Below the pieces are notes generated by a model that saw only the letters and a program-made list of their open reading frames with translations, ran no database searches and was not told where the DNA came from. Of a stretch of 64,000 nucleotides of DNA, positions 46,201 through 53,853 are shown piece by piece; the stretch's first letter is position 1, and the number at the start of each line of letters is the position of its first letter. Position numbers and translations under genes: made by a program. The stretch comes from Pelagihabitans sp947500445 (GTDB taxonomy: Bacteria > Bacteroidota > Bacteroidia > Flavobacteriales > Flavobacteriaceae), in the NCBI RefSeq assembly GCF_050589625.1, contig NZ_JBNGOP010000013.1, positions 62,001 to 126,000 on the forward strand. Reading direction: 5' to 3'.

Positions 46201-49200
46201 AATACTCCCATTTCGGAACGCATTGTAGGCAGCTAGGCTATAGCTTACCCCAAAGCCGCCCTGATCTTCCCATAATACGGGTACCGTTATCGACTTGGAG
46301 TTATTGTCGAGGGTGATTATTTTGGTGGTGACAATTTTACGGTCTTTTTCTACGAACAAGGTAACCTTAACATCTTTCGCACTGCTCGCCAGGGTAATTA
46401 CGGCCTTTTCGCCTGCCGAATAGCTTTGCTTATCGGTACGGATGCTAAAGAGTTGGTTGTCCGGTAAGGTTTGGTCCTGTGGACTGCTCAAGTTAGTTTC
46501 CGAAATGTCCTTGACCGCTTGTCCCAACCGATCTTTGCTCTCCAAAATAATCCGGTACTTTCCGGACCGCCATTTTTTCATATCCGCTAGGTTCAGGGTC
46601 TTTTTCTTTCCTGTGTCGAAACCCGTTTCGTATACCATTTCCCCTATTTTCCAAGTACTTGAATCATCTTCGTTTCCATATGCCTCATGCGGGTACAGCG
46701 TCTTGAACGCTTCCCGGTCAAAGGCTTGGTAATCCGGTGCAGGCCAAGGGCGCGACCGAAGGACATTATCCGGTGCTTTTAGTTTATAGACCTTGATGGT
46801 CCCTTTCGCCGGAACGAACTGACCGTTCAGATTGGTGGTGCCAATGTTCAGTTCTTGGGGTTCGTCCTTGTTGATATTCCCCGGTACGTAGATGTTGGCG
46901 TTAAGGGTATGGTAACCCACGTGCACTACACTGGTTGCGCTATGGGTTTCGCCATTGAGATCGGTGACATCGGCCGTGATCTCATAACTGAAGGTCGGTA
47001 GGTCCTTTCTGGAAATTCGCTCATCCGGTATCGCCTTAAAACGCACTTCGTAACGCCCGGAAGCATCGCTGACAGTCTCCCCATGGGCAATTTCTTGTTC
47101 GTTACCGGAAACATAGGGTCTGAACCAAGAATACCATCTGGGATAAGAAACCACCCGTTTTACCGTATAGGCTACTTTTGCATCGGTAATGTTGCTGCCG
47201 GCATAGGCCATTGCTTTACCAAATACCGAAATGCTATCGTTTACTTGATAGGTTTCGGTCACCGGTTCAAAATTGGTTTGAAATTTTGGTCTTTTGTATT
47301 CCTCTACTGAAATGGAGGCATTCCCGAACATTGCATATTTTTTGGCGGTAGCTTCCAATGAGAACGATCCGGTAAGTCCTCCTGCCGGTAGTATAAACTC
47401 GCCCGCCAACGAGCCATATGCATTGGTGCGGAACGTTTGTTTGGCTACCTCTTGGTAGTTGACATCCTTTAAGGTGATGGTAATTTCGGTATTTTCAAGG
47501 GCGCTGGAGCCCGCTTCGTTTTTTTGGAGTGCGATCGCTTTAAAGTATAAAGGTTGCCCCGGGCGATAAATACTACGGTCGGTAAAAAGAAATGCATGGT
47601 AGTTTACCTTTACTTCGGATTGTTCGTACTTTTCGTTTATATAGTAGTCTCCAAAGTGGGCAGTTTCTTTACCATGGGCGACCGCAATCGTCACATTGTT
47701 CCAATACTTTCTCAACTGTAACGGGATCCTTATAAACCCATTGGCATCGGCGGTCATTGTTTTTTTTAGGTAGGGTCCGTCGTAGTTTACCTGGTACGAA
47801 AGGGTAGCTCCGGCTCCCGATAAGGGTTTTCCGTTGTTGCGATCGACCATTTGAAAGAGATGCTCGTCCTGCACGGTGGTCGGCAATAGGGCGATGTTCG
47901 TAACCTGGGCCGTATTAAAGGCAAAGGTTCCGTCATCCACCGGGGTGCCATCTTTTTGTAGAGGTTCCGCTAAAATTAGGTAGCGTCCGTTCTTTAGGGG
48001 AGGCATGCGTATTTCCGTAGTATGATTTTGATAGTCGTTTTCGTCGGTAAGCGCTGTTTCCCAACGTTGGGAAACGGGTAGCTCACGGATGTATGCCAAT
48101 TGTTTTTCGTTGGGGTAAAGTCCATTTAATTTTTTCTGCTGCCCTTTCGTTATTTTGCATGCCGAGAGTTTTAGGCCCGTATGGTTTTTATAATTGACCA
48201 ATAGCTTTCCGGTCTGTTCCGTAGGAAGGTAACGCTCTGAGGTCAATTGCATATTTTTTCGCAACAGCTGTGATTTTAAGGCACGGCACATTTGCGCCCC
48301 CCTGGCGTCGGGAAACTTCTCGATGACCGTGTTGCATCGTTCTATGGCCTCCTTCAATTTCCAACGAACACCTTCGTTACTTTTAGGGTTGTATTGGTTG
48401 CCCTGAACTACATAAAAAGCCGCAATGGCATGCTGGTACAAGGTGCTTCCGGGAGTGTCCTTATTGGCCGAGACGCTATTTTCGAGCACTTCTAAATACT
48501 GATTGTCCTTACCCTCGAAAATGGCGTTGGCATATACGAACTGTAACCGTTCCAAATCGATTTCGGCCAAGGCATACGGCTGATCGCTCGATAGGTGTAA
48601 CCGCAAGAGGTGCTGGTACAACCGCAGTGCTTTTGCGTGCAAGGAGGTGCGGTCATCGGTCGGGATGGTACGTTGGGTGAACATGCCGGCGTCGCACAGC
48701 AGATCGGTATCGTTTATTTCGAACTTGTCGGCAGGTCGGGTAATGCTGTTTTCTGAAGATTTATAAAAATCAAGTGCGGTATGGGCCAAAAGGTCGAAAA
48801 GGGTAGGGCGATATTTTTTGGAATCTTCCCTTTCCTCCAACAGTAGGGTAAAATCGGAAAGTTTGGTTTTTTGCAAACGGGACCGGTGCTCAAGTGATCG
48901 ATCAAAATGGAGCGATATTTCTTGGAAGAGCGTGTTCAGGTCCCAAGTCCTAAAATCCACGGAATCGACTTTCCGCTCGGTTTGCGTACGCTGATAAAAG
49001 CGATACTGGTTTTGTTTGTAATATTGCCAATACAAATTGGCCAGGTAACTTTCCAGAATATTCTTGGTAGGGAAAACCGCGTTCGCTATTTCCGTTTTAA
49101 AATCGTTGATAATTTGTAATTGGGCATCCTCTTCCAAGACCATCATATATTTGGAGGCGTACAACAGCGCCTTAACGGTCTGCTCCGTGTTTTTTTGTTT

Positions 49201-49371
49201 TTTGGCTTTTTTCGAGATCGTTCGTACAGTTTCCAGTGCAGATTTGGTGAGACGTTGGTCTTCGGCCTGCACTACCTGTTTCCAGAGGGATTCGTAAGGT
49301 GTATTTTTGTCTTGTGCCTTTGTCATTTGGGAGAATAAGAATATAGCGATTATGGGTGCCAGGTATTTCAT
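43258..49371 (-). CDS. Alpha-2-macroglobulin family protein
   Basis: The ATG at 49371 gives a 2037-aa protein with a signal peptide (MKYLAPIIAIFLFSQMTKAQ); an ORF extension upstream is unlikely. The order fits bacterial alpha-2-macroglobulins: N-terminal helical region, beta-sandwich MG domains (FTDRSIYRPGQPLYFKAIAL, the MG2 marker), the ETAFFFPQLQTDKDGSVSFN block before the A2M domain, the thioester-type motif YECNEQTF (C-x-E-Q) and an LRTNQKSNGAWAWFQGGPDS terpenoid-like helical domain. Such proteins trap proteases. No lipobox is seen, so it may be secreted or periplasmic. No penicillin-binding protein gene accompanies it here. Confidence 0.92.
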   Translation of the reverse strand: MKYLAPIIAIFLFSQMTKAQDKNTPYESLWKQVVQAEDQRLTKSALETVRTISKKAKKQKNTEQTVKALLYASKYMMVLEEDAQLQIINDFKTEIANAVFPTKNILESYLANLYWQYYKQNQYRFYQRTQTERKVDSVDFRTWDLNTLFQEISLHFDRSLEHRSRLQKTKLSDFTLLLEEREDSKKYRPTLFDLLAHTALDFYKSSENSITRPADKFEINDTDLLCDAGMFTQRTIPTDDRTSLHAKALRLYQHLLRLHLSSDQPYALAEIDLERLQFVYANAIFEGKDNQYLEVLENSVSANKDTPGSTLYQHAIAAFYVVQGNQYNPKSNEGVRWKLKEAIERCNTVIEKFPDARGAQMCRALKSQLLRKNMQLTSERYLPTEQTGKLLVNYKNHTGLKLSACKITKGQQKKLNGLYPNEKQLAYIRELPVSQRWETALTDENDYQNHTTEIRMPPLKNGRYLILAEPLQKDGTPVDDGTFAFNTAQVTNIALLPTTVQDEHLFQMVDRNNGKPLSGAGATLSYQVNYDGPYLKKTMTADANGFIRIPLQLRKYWNNVTIAVAHGKETAHFGDYYINEKYEQSEVKVNYHAFLFTDRSIYRPGQPLYFKAIALQKNEAGSSALENTEITITLKDVNYQEVAKQTFRTNAYGSLAGEFILPAGGLTGSFSLEATAKKYAMFGNASISVEEYKRPKFQTNFEPVTETYQVNDSISVFGKAMAYAGSNITDAKVAYTVKRVVSYPRWYSWFRPYVSGNEQEIAHGETVSDASGRYEVRFKAIPDERISRKDLPTFSYEITADVTDLNGETHSATSVVHVGYHTLNANIYVPGNINKDEPQELNIGTTNLNGQFVPAKGTIKVYKLKAPDNVLRSRPWPAPDYQAFDREAFKTLYPHEAYGNEDDSSTWKIGEMVYETGFDTGKKKTLNLADMKKWRSGKYRIILESKDRLGQAVKDISETNLSSPQDQTLPDNQLFSIRTDKQSYSAGEKAVITLASSAKDVKVTLFVEKDRKIVTTKIITLDNNSKSITVPVLWEDQGGFGVSYSLAAYNAFRNGSISISVPYPQTDLTIETTTFRDKLKPGTHETWSFKVKGPEGERISAELLAGMYDASLDAFRGHYWSFDPDYRPSYYTSVHTQGYSSFGTQAFQAYNPARNLISYQTQHFDTFNWFGFYFGNGNTYRTRHSRMIKSAPVGSTIDAMEMDVSEAEASPAAMEDSAGAPPPIAEKRKENKAPEIENNATEQQTTGSEEVQVRTNLQETAFFFPQLQTDKDGSVSFNFRTPEALTEWKLQLLAHTKTMQSGYTTLRTVTQKELMVVPNAPRFLREGDRIIVSTKIANLTDAVLNGEASLQLVDAVSGKDVSNTLLTDKGLKNTVRGFEVDSVGNTQVSWQLRIPDGLQALQYRIIAKAGDFSDGEQNMLPVLSNRMLVTETLPMWVRSNENRSFVMDKLANNSSNTLRNHQLTLEVTSNPAWYAVQALPYLMEYPYECNEQTFSRYYANALATYIANSNPRIQQVFEQWRSSDALLSDLEKNQEMKSLLIQETPWLRDAQSESEQKKRIGLLFDLNKMKQEQASTLRKLRTNQKSNGAWAWFQGGPDSRYITQHIVSGMGHLKQLIASDKASVFDGEQEQMIKKAIAYLDKEFVAEYEYMKAHTDDIDKDHLTHNQIHYLYMRSFFGSVKKSKKVNGIVAYYKGQAQKYWKNKNLYAKGMLALVLHRMEDTATANKILRSLEENSIISEELGMYWKENTASWYWYQAPIETQALLIEAFSEIKQDAATIDNLKIWLLKNKQTKQWKTTKATADAVYALLLQGSDWLSVTDAVEVLVGGTKVDPAILDDVKVAAGTGYFKTAWKGNDITPKMAEVSLKKKGDGIAWGALYWQYFEDLDKITSAETPLSLRKKLFLKKNTATGEQLSAITDEDEVAVGDLIRVRIELRADRNMEFVHMKDMRAAGFEPVNVLSRYRWQDGLGYYESTKDASTNFFFDYLPKGVYVFEYDVRANNAGNFSNGITTIQSMYAPEFSSHSEGVRLRITPDN

Positions 49372-49529
49372 TGCTAAGGTATTGGACGATACGTTTTCAA
49401 ATAAAACGATTTTATCTTGATCTACGTATACCGGTTCAAAGTTAGGCACAAAGGTGATAACGCTACTCCCTGAATACAATGAAAAATGAGGGAACTTCCT
49501 TTTTGGATTAGGGACGTCCCGCTTCTTCT

Positions 49530-49550
49530 GCCATTTTAAAGGTAAAAATG
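49530..49550. repeat. Solitary palindrome related to the element ends
   Basis: CCATTTT and AAAATGG flank a seven-base loop, four bases before the end of the SDR gene. It resembles the 29259-29293 palindrome and may be a solo element end or a terminator of the SDR-cupin unit. Confidence 0.5.
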
Positions 49551-49553
49551 GTA

Positions 49554-50339
49554 TTAGATACTTTTTAGTAGTCCGCCATCGATCGGAATTTGCGTACCGG
49601 TGATATAAGCAGCTTGATCTGAAGCCAAAAATGCAACCAAATACCCGTACTCTTCCGTACTTCCGATGCGTTTCAGGGGCACTTTCGATTCCATGTCGGA
49701 ACGTACCTCGTTCACCGGAATCCCCAATTGTTTTGCTTTTTGTGAATTCAGTTGGGCGATGCGTTGTGTATCAAAGTACCCCGTTAGGATACTGTTTACG
49801 GTAATATGGTGGACGCCCACGTCCGTTGCCAACGTTTTGGCCCAGGTGACCACCGCCGCGCGAATGCTGTTCGACAGTGCCAGGTAGGGGAGTGGTTCCT
49901 TGACGCTGACCGAGGCAACATTGATGATGCGCCCCCATTGGTCCTTCCGCATATTTTTGAGGGCAAGTTCTGTGGTGAGAAGGGTATTCTTGAACAAAAG
50001 ATCGAATGCCCCTTGATAGTCCTCCACGTTTTTCTCCGAAGCGCTCCCTGAGGACGGTCCTTGCGTGTTGTTTACCAGGATGGATACCGATCTTTCGGTA
50101 AAATAAGCGGTAATCTTCCGTTTGTATGCCTCATGGTCATTGAAATCTACTAGCAGGTAATCATGGGACTGCCCTGCCGTTTTTGGTAGCGCAGCGACCA
50201 CTTTTGTTAGCTTTTCCTGATTTCTGGCCATTAAGGTAACGTTGGCACCACTAGCGGCCAACTGTATTGCAATGGCCTTGCCTATACCATCACTACTTCC
50301 GCCCACTAGGGCGTTTTTGCCAACAAGTGAAATCTGCAT
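49554..50339 (-). CDS. SDR-family oxidoreductase with altered active site
   Basis: The ATG at 50339 (MQISLVGKNALVGGSSDGIG) gives 261 aa. GGSSDGIGKAIA is the nucleotide-binding G-x-x-x-G-x-G loop, VNNTQGPSSG the N-N-x-G-like segment, and INVASVSVKEPLPYLALSNS the serine-tyrosine part of the active site. The expected Y-x-x-x-K reads Y-L-A-L-S, so the catalytic lysine is missing. The C-terminal DGGLLKSI is typical. The substrate is unknown. A cupin gene lies upstream, 36 bases away, in the same direction. Confidence 0.85.
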   Translation of the reverse strand: MQISLVGKNALVGGSSDGIGKAIAIQLAASGANVTLMARNQEKLTKVVAALPKTAGQSHDYLLVDFNDHEAYKRKITAYFTERSVSILVNNTQGPSSGSASEKNVEDYQGAFDLLFKNTLLTTELALKNMRKDQWGRIINVASVSVKEPLPYLALSNSIRAAVVTWAKTLATDVGVHHITVNSILTGYFDTQRIAQLNSQKAKQLGIPVNEVRSDMESKVPLKRIGSTEEYGYLVAFLASDQAAYITGTQIPIDGGLLKSI

Positions 50340-50374
50340 CTTATGTTCGGTTTTTAAATGGTATTGCAACCACA

Positions 50375-50692
50375 TTAATGATACTCCTCCCTTGTGGGAG
50401 AAAAAACATCCATTAACTTACAAGGGGTAAGGGCTTTACCACCATGTTTTTGATGGGCTTTGATAACCACAAGGTCCCCGGCTTCATAAATTGCTTTTTC
50501 CCCTGCTACCCAAAACTCGAAACGACCCTCCAAAACCTGCATGATCTGTTCATTTTTGTGGGAATGCTCCGGTACCTCGGCACCCTCTTCCACATCCCAG
50601 TAAACGAGGGTCATGGTCGCCGTATGTATCATTTTACCATGATAACCGGGCATAATTTCTTTTGAAGCTAAGGTCGCAATGTTAATGGCCAT
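50375..50692 (-). CDS. Small cupin-domain protein
   Basis: This 105-aa protein is a single cupin barrel: EVPEHSHKNEQIMQVLEGRF is cupin motif 1 (H-x-H...E), and GDLVVIKAHQKHGG is motif 2. Metal binding is likely through the two histidines, the glutamate and the later histidine. The role is unknown; such proteins often modify or bind small metabolites. It appears to form an operon with the SDR gene. Confidence 0.85.
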   Translation of the reverse strand: MAINIATLASKEIMPGYHGKMIHTATMTLVYWDVEEGAEVPEHSHKNEQIMQVLEGRFEFWVAGEKAIYEAGDLVVIKAHQKHGGKALTPCKLMDVFSPTREEYH

Positions 50693-50797
50693 AACAGTTT
50701 TTTAAATTTTTTTTGTGTTTTTGTACACCTTTTGTAGGTATTCAGCGAGAAAAAAGGATTTTGGTACACTAAGATAACACAACCTTGGCCCAAAATA

Positions 50798-50832
50798 AAA
50801 AGCCCGAACGGTTTTGTACCGTTCGGGCTTTT
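50798..50832. terminator. Bidirectional rho-independent terminator
   Basis: AAAAGCCCGAACGGT and ACCGTTCGGGCTTTT form a 15-base stem around a five-base loop, with A-runs and T-runs at the ends. It stands after the OmpA-like gene on the minus strand and before the cupin gene, so it probably ends the three-gene T9SS-linked operon. Confidence 0.85.
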
Positions 50833-50882
50833 GAATGCTAAATGGATTTTGGCCTATAGCAATCCAAAGCAGCTCAAATAAA

Positions 50883-52871
50883 TCAATATTCTACGATTTC
50901 GAACTGACTCCTTCTGTTTTTCTGATGTTGTTCTTCGCTACAATCGTCCTGACAGTCCGACAGCGGTTGTTTTTCACCATAGCCCTTAAAGCTGATCCTG
51001 TCCGAAGCGAGGCCACCTACTTTTACCAAGTAGTCCCGTGTAGCCTGAGCCCTCTTTTCGGAAAGTACTTGATTGTACATGTTAGATCCTCTATTATCGG
51101 TGTGTGAATTGATCCTAATTTTTAGACTGGGATATGCCTTGAGTTTAGTAACCAAATTGTTTAACAATACTTTGGAATCCTCCCGGATCGCCCAGCGATC
51201 AAAGTCAAAGAAAATATAGGGAAGATCAAAATAGAATTTCCCGTCTTTGTTTTTGACCCTAGGAGGGGTATGGTCACGCAACAGGTTGCTAAGAACCTCT
51301 TTAGAGTCTTCCGAATCATTTTTGGTTATTTCCGCAATGTCGAATAATTTTTTGATCGATATGTTATGCTCGTCATTATTTTTGTTCGTAATGGTCAGTT
51401 GTTGTTGGGTCTTTTCAAAACCAAGGGCCTCTATTACCAGGTCATATTCGCCAGGTATCAAGTTTGCGGTAAACGTACCTTCTTCGTCCAAGGTGTTTTC
51501 ATAAACGACCTCACCATCTTTGTTTCTAAGAATTACCTTAGCATTAGGGATAGGGCCTCCCGTAATAGAGTCCTTAAGAGCAATAATATTTACATATTCA
51601 CGTGTGAATATTTCCCCGATTTGGGTAAAAGCAAAAATATCGTCGTTGTTGGCCTCGCGGTTGGAGCTAAAAAAGCCGTCCTTGGGAGAATTATAACTCA
51701 ATGAAATATCATCGTATCGGGAATTGAGAGGTGCTCCCAAGTTAATGGGTTCCTGAAAAACTCCGTCCTTATACTCGGACACAAAAAGGTCCAATAGGCC
51801 CAATCCCAAGTGTCCGTTGGAGGCAAAAAACAAATGCCCATCTTCCGAAACATACGGGTATTGTTCCCGTTCGGGAGTGTTTACGGTAGCACCCAGGTTT
51901 TCCGGTTCTCCGTAACTACCGTCTTCGGAAATGGCCACGCGGTAAATGTCATGGCTTCCCAGACCTCCAGAGGCATCGGTCGCGAAAAACAAGGTAGCAC
52001 CGTCGGCGCTCAACGAAGGGTGTTGGTAATTGTAATCATCCGAACAAAACGGTAACTTTTTGGGTTCCGACCATTTGGCCCCGGTCTTTTTGGATACGTA
52101 TAATTGTACTTGATTTTTATCCTCCTCGTTAAAAATTCTTTTTCCGTCCACCAAGTTGCTTCGAGAAAGATAGAGGGTATTCCCGTCCTTGCTGAAACAT
52201 ACCGAACCTTCATGTAGGGCGGAATTGATGTTTTCGGGCATTGCGACCGGTTCCCCGATGCCTTCATTGGTGGTGTCGGAAGCGATTACATAAAGGTCGA
52301 GGAAAGGACGATGCGTCCATTTGTACTCCTTTTTGGAAGTACCGCCCTCACGATCGGATGAAAAGTAAATGGAATCGTTCCGCTTTACCGCACCAAAATC
52401 GGAAGCGTCCGAGTTGAAGCCTACTCTTTTGATTTCAAAATCGGATTTTTTCAATCGGAACGTTTCCACCTTTTCCTTGGATTCCGAAACGTTCGGCGCT
52501 TGCATACCCATCTTGTTTTTATACACCACAAGTTGGTCGATGGCCTTCTCATAGTCTCCGGTAGCCGACAAAAGCTGATAGTACATAAAATGGTACCGTG
52601 CTTCCATGGTTCCTTTGGGTTGGGTAAAATCCTCGTTTACCAAGGCTTTCAGGCTTTCGATACCTTTCTCGTATTGATAGGTATTGTAATAACAACTGGA
52701 AAGCTGTTCCAAAATATGTTGTGTTCGGGTTTTGACCACCGCTTTCTCATACAGCTCCGCCGCATTTAGAAAGTCTCCTTTTTTGAACAAACGATCGGCC
52801 TTCGAAACTTGGGCCGAAGCAAAGGTAGTTACGAAAAGGATGAAGTATATGTATATGTTTTTTCTTGACAT
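50883..52871 (-). CDS. OmpA-family protein with TPR and PD40 repeats (PorE-like)
   Basis: This 662-aa protein has a signal peptide (YIYFILFVTTFASAQ), TPR-like helices (residues 20-135), WD40-like PD40 beta-propeller blades (residues of about 150-410: SIYFSSDREGGTSKKEYKWT, LFFATDASGGLGSHDIYRVA), a carboxypeptidase-regulatory-type sandwich (residues 430-510) and a C-terminal OmpA domain (residues of about 550-660, with INSHTDNRGSNMYNQVLSEK). The same architecture occurs in PorE of the type IX secretion machinery, which binds peptidoglycan. It follows the PorP/SprF gene by two bases and belongs to the adhesin operon. Confidence 0.88.
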   Translation of the reverse strand: MSRKNIYIYFILFVTTFASAQVSKADRLFKKGDFLNAAELYEKAVVKTRTQHILEQLSSCYYNTYQYEKGIESLKALVNEDFTQPKGTMEARYHFMYYQLLSATGDYEKAIDQLVVYKNKMGMQAPNVSESKEKVETFRLKKSDFEIKRVGFNSDASDFGAVKRNDSIYFSSDREGGTSKKEYKWTHRPFLDLYVIASDTTNEGIGEPVAMPENINSALHEGSVCFSKDGNTLYLSRSNLVDGKRIFNEEDKNQVQLYVSKKTGAKWSEPKKLPFCSDDYNYQHPSLSADGATLFFATDASGGLGSHDIYRVAISEDGSYGEPENLGATVNTPEREQYPYVSEDGHLFFASNGHLGLGLLDLFVSEYKDGVFQEPINLGAPLNSRYDDISLSYNSPKDGFFSSNREANNDDIFAFTQIGEIFTREYVNIIALKDSITGGPIPNAKVILRNKDGEVVYENTLDEEGTFTANLIPGEYDLVIEALGFEKTQQQLTITNKNNDEHNISIKKLFDIAEITKNDSEDSKEVLSNLLRDHTPPRVKNKDGKFYFDLPYIFFDFDRWAIREDSKVLLNNLVTKLKAYPSLKIRINSHTDNRGSNMYNQVLSEKRAQATRDYLVKVGGLASDRISFKGYGEKQPLSDCQDDCSEEQHQKNRRSQFEIVEY

Positions 52872-52873
52872 GA

Positions 52874-53812
52874 TTAAAAGAATCTAGGTGAGGAATAGCG
52901 TTTGGCTCCGGCAAAGCGAAGGTTGTACAATAGCATGATCTCATGGGTTCCCGAATTGTAGTTGCCCAGATTACTCGTAGTATAGTCATAGGCATAGCCT
53001 ACGCGAAGGTCGGGTGTAATACCGATATTGAACATTCCGCTTACCGAATCGTCCAATCGATAGGAGAGGCCTACCTCAAAATTTCCATTGATCCTTACGT
53101 TGGCGTTAATGTCGGCCGAAATAGGGGCCCCTTGTACGCTGCGTACCATAAAGGATGGTTTGAAATCCAAATTTTGGTTCAGTGCAAAAACGTAGCCCCC
53201 GGTAAGGAAAAGATGCAAATTTTCATTGCCCAAGGACGCTACTCCGTTTCGGTCTTCCAAGTGTTTGCTTTGCAAAAAATTAGGCGCCGAAAGGCCAACG
53301 TAATACGTGTCACTGTAAAGGTAAAGTCCCGATCCGATGTTCAAAAAGGTTTCGTTAATGTTCTCCGAGAATGCCGGGTCGCTCGTAAAATCGCCACTGT
53401 TCAATTGAAAATCGTTGAACTGGGTGTCGAACAAAGTGACACCGACTTTAGCGCCGAAAGACAACCGTACTTTTTCGTTTAACCTTATGATATAGGCCAA
53501 ATCGGCATAAATGTTGTTTTCGTTCAGCGCACCGTCCCCAATTTCATCGTTGATAAAGGAAATGCCCGCTTCAATACTTTCGTTTATGGGCGTGCGTAAG
53601 AATGCGGTTCCCGTTTTGGGGGCACCCACGGCGCCTACCCATTGTGTACGGTAAAGCACCCCCATGTTGGCGACGCCCACATCGGAGGTGGCATAGGCCG
53701 GGTTGATAATACTTGTATTGTACATGTATTGGGTATATTCTGGATCTTGTTGTGCCGTTACATACAAACTATGTATGAGGCCCAGAAAAAGTAAAATGGA
53801 TACTTTTTTCAT
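52874..53812 (-). CDS. PorP/SprF-family outer-membrane protein
   Basis: The ATG at 53812 (MKKVSILLFLGLIHSLYVTA) gives a normal signal peptide; the mature protein starts QQDPEYTQYMYNTSIINPAY, the hallmark of PorP/SprF. It is predicted to be an outer-membrane beta-barrel that helps secrete or attach partner adhesins of type IX secretion. Length (about 312 aa) is usual. The partner is most likely the 1024-aa type B protein encoded just upstream; the OmpA gene follows. The three are the common adhesin-PorP/SprF-OmpA arrangement. Confidence 0.9.
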   Translation of the reverse strand: MKKVSILLFLGLIHSLYVTAQQDPEYTQYMYNTSIINPAYATSDVGVANMGVLYRTQWVGAVGAPKTGTAFLRTPINESIEAGISFINDEIGDGALNENNIYADLAYIIRLNEKVRLSFGAKVGVTLFDTQFNDFQLNSGDFTSDPAFSENINETFLNIGSGLYLYSDTYYVGLSAPNFLQSKHLEDRNGVASLGNENLHLFLTGGYVFALNQNLDFKPSFMVRSVQGAPISADINANVRINGNFEVGLSYRLDDSVSGMFNIGITPDLRVGYAYDYTTSNLGNYNSGTHEIMLLYNLRFAGAKRYSSPRFF

Positions 53813-53853
53813 GAATTTCGGTTTAGGGTTGCGAATACTCATTTTCGTTTGTT

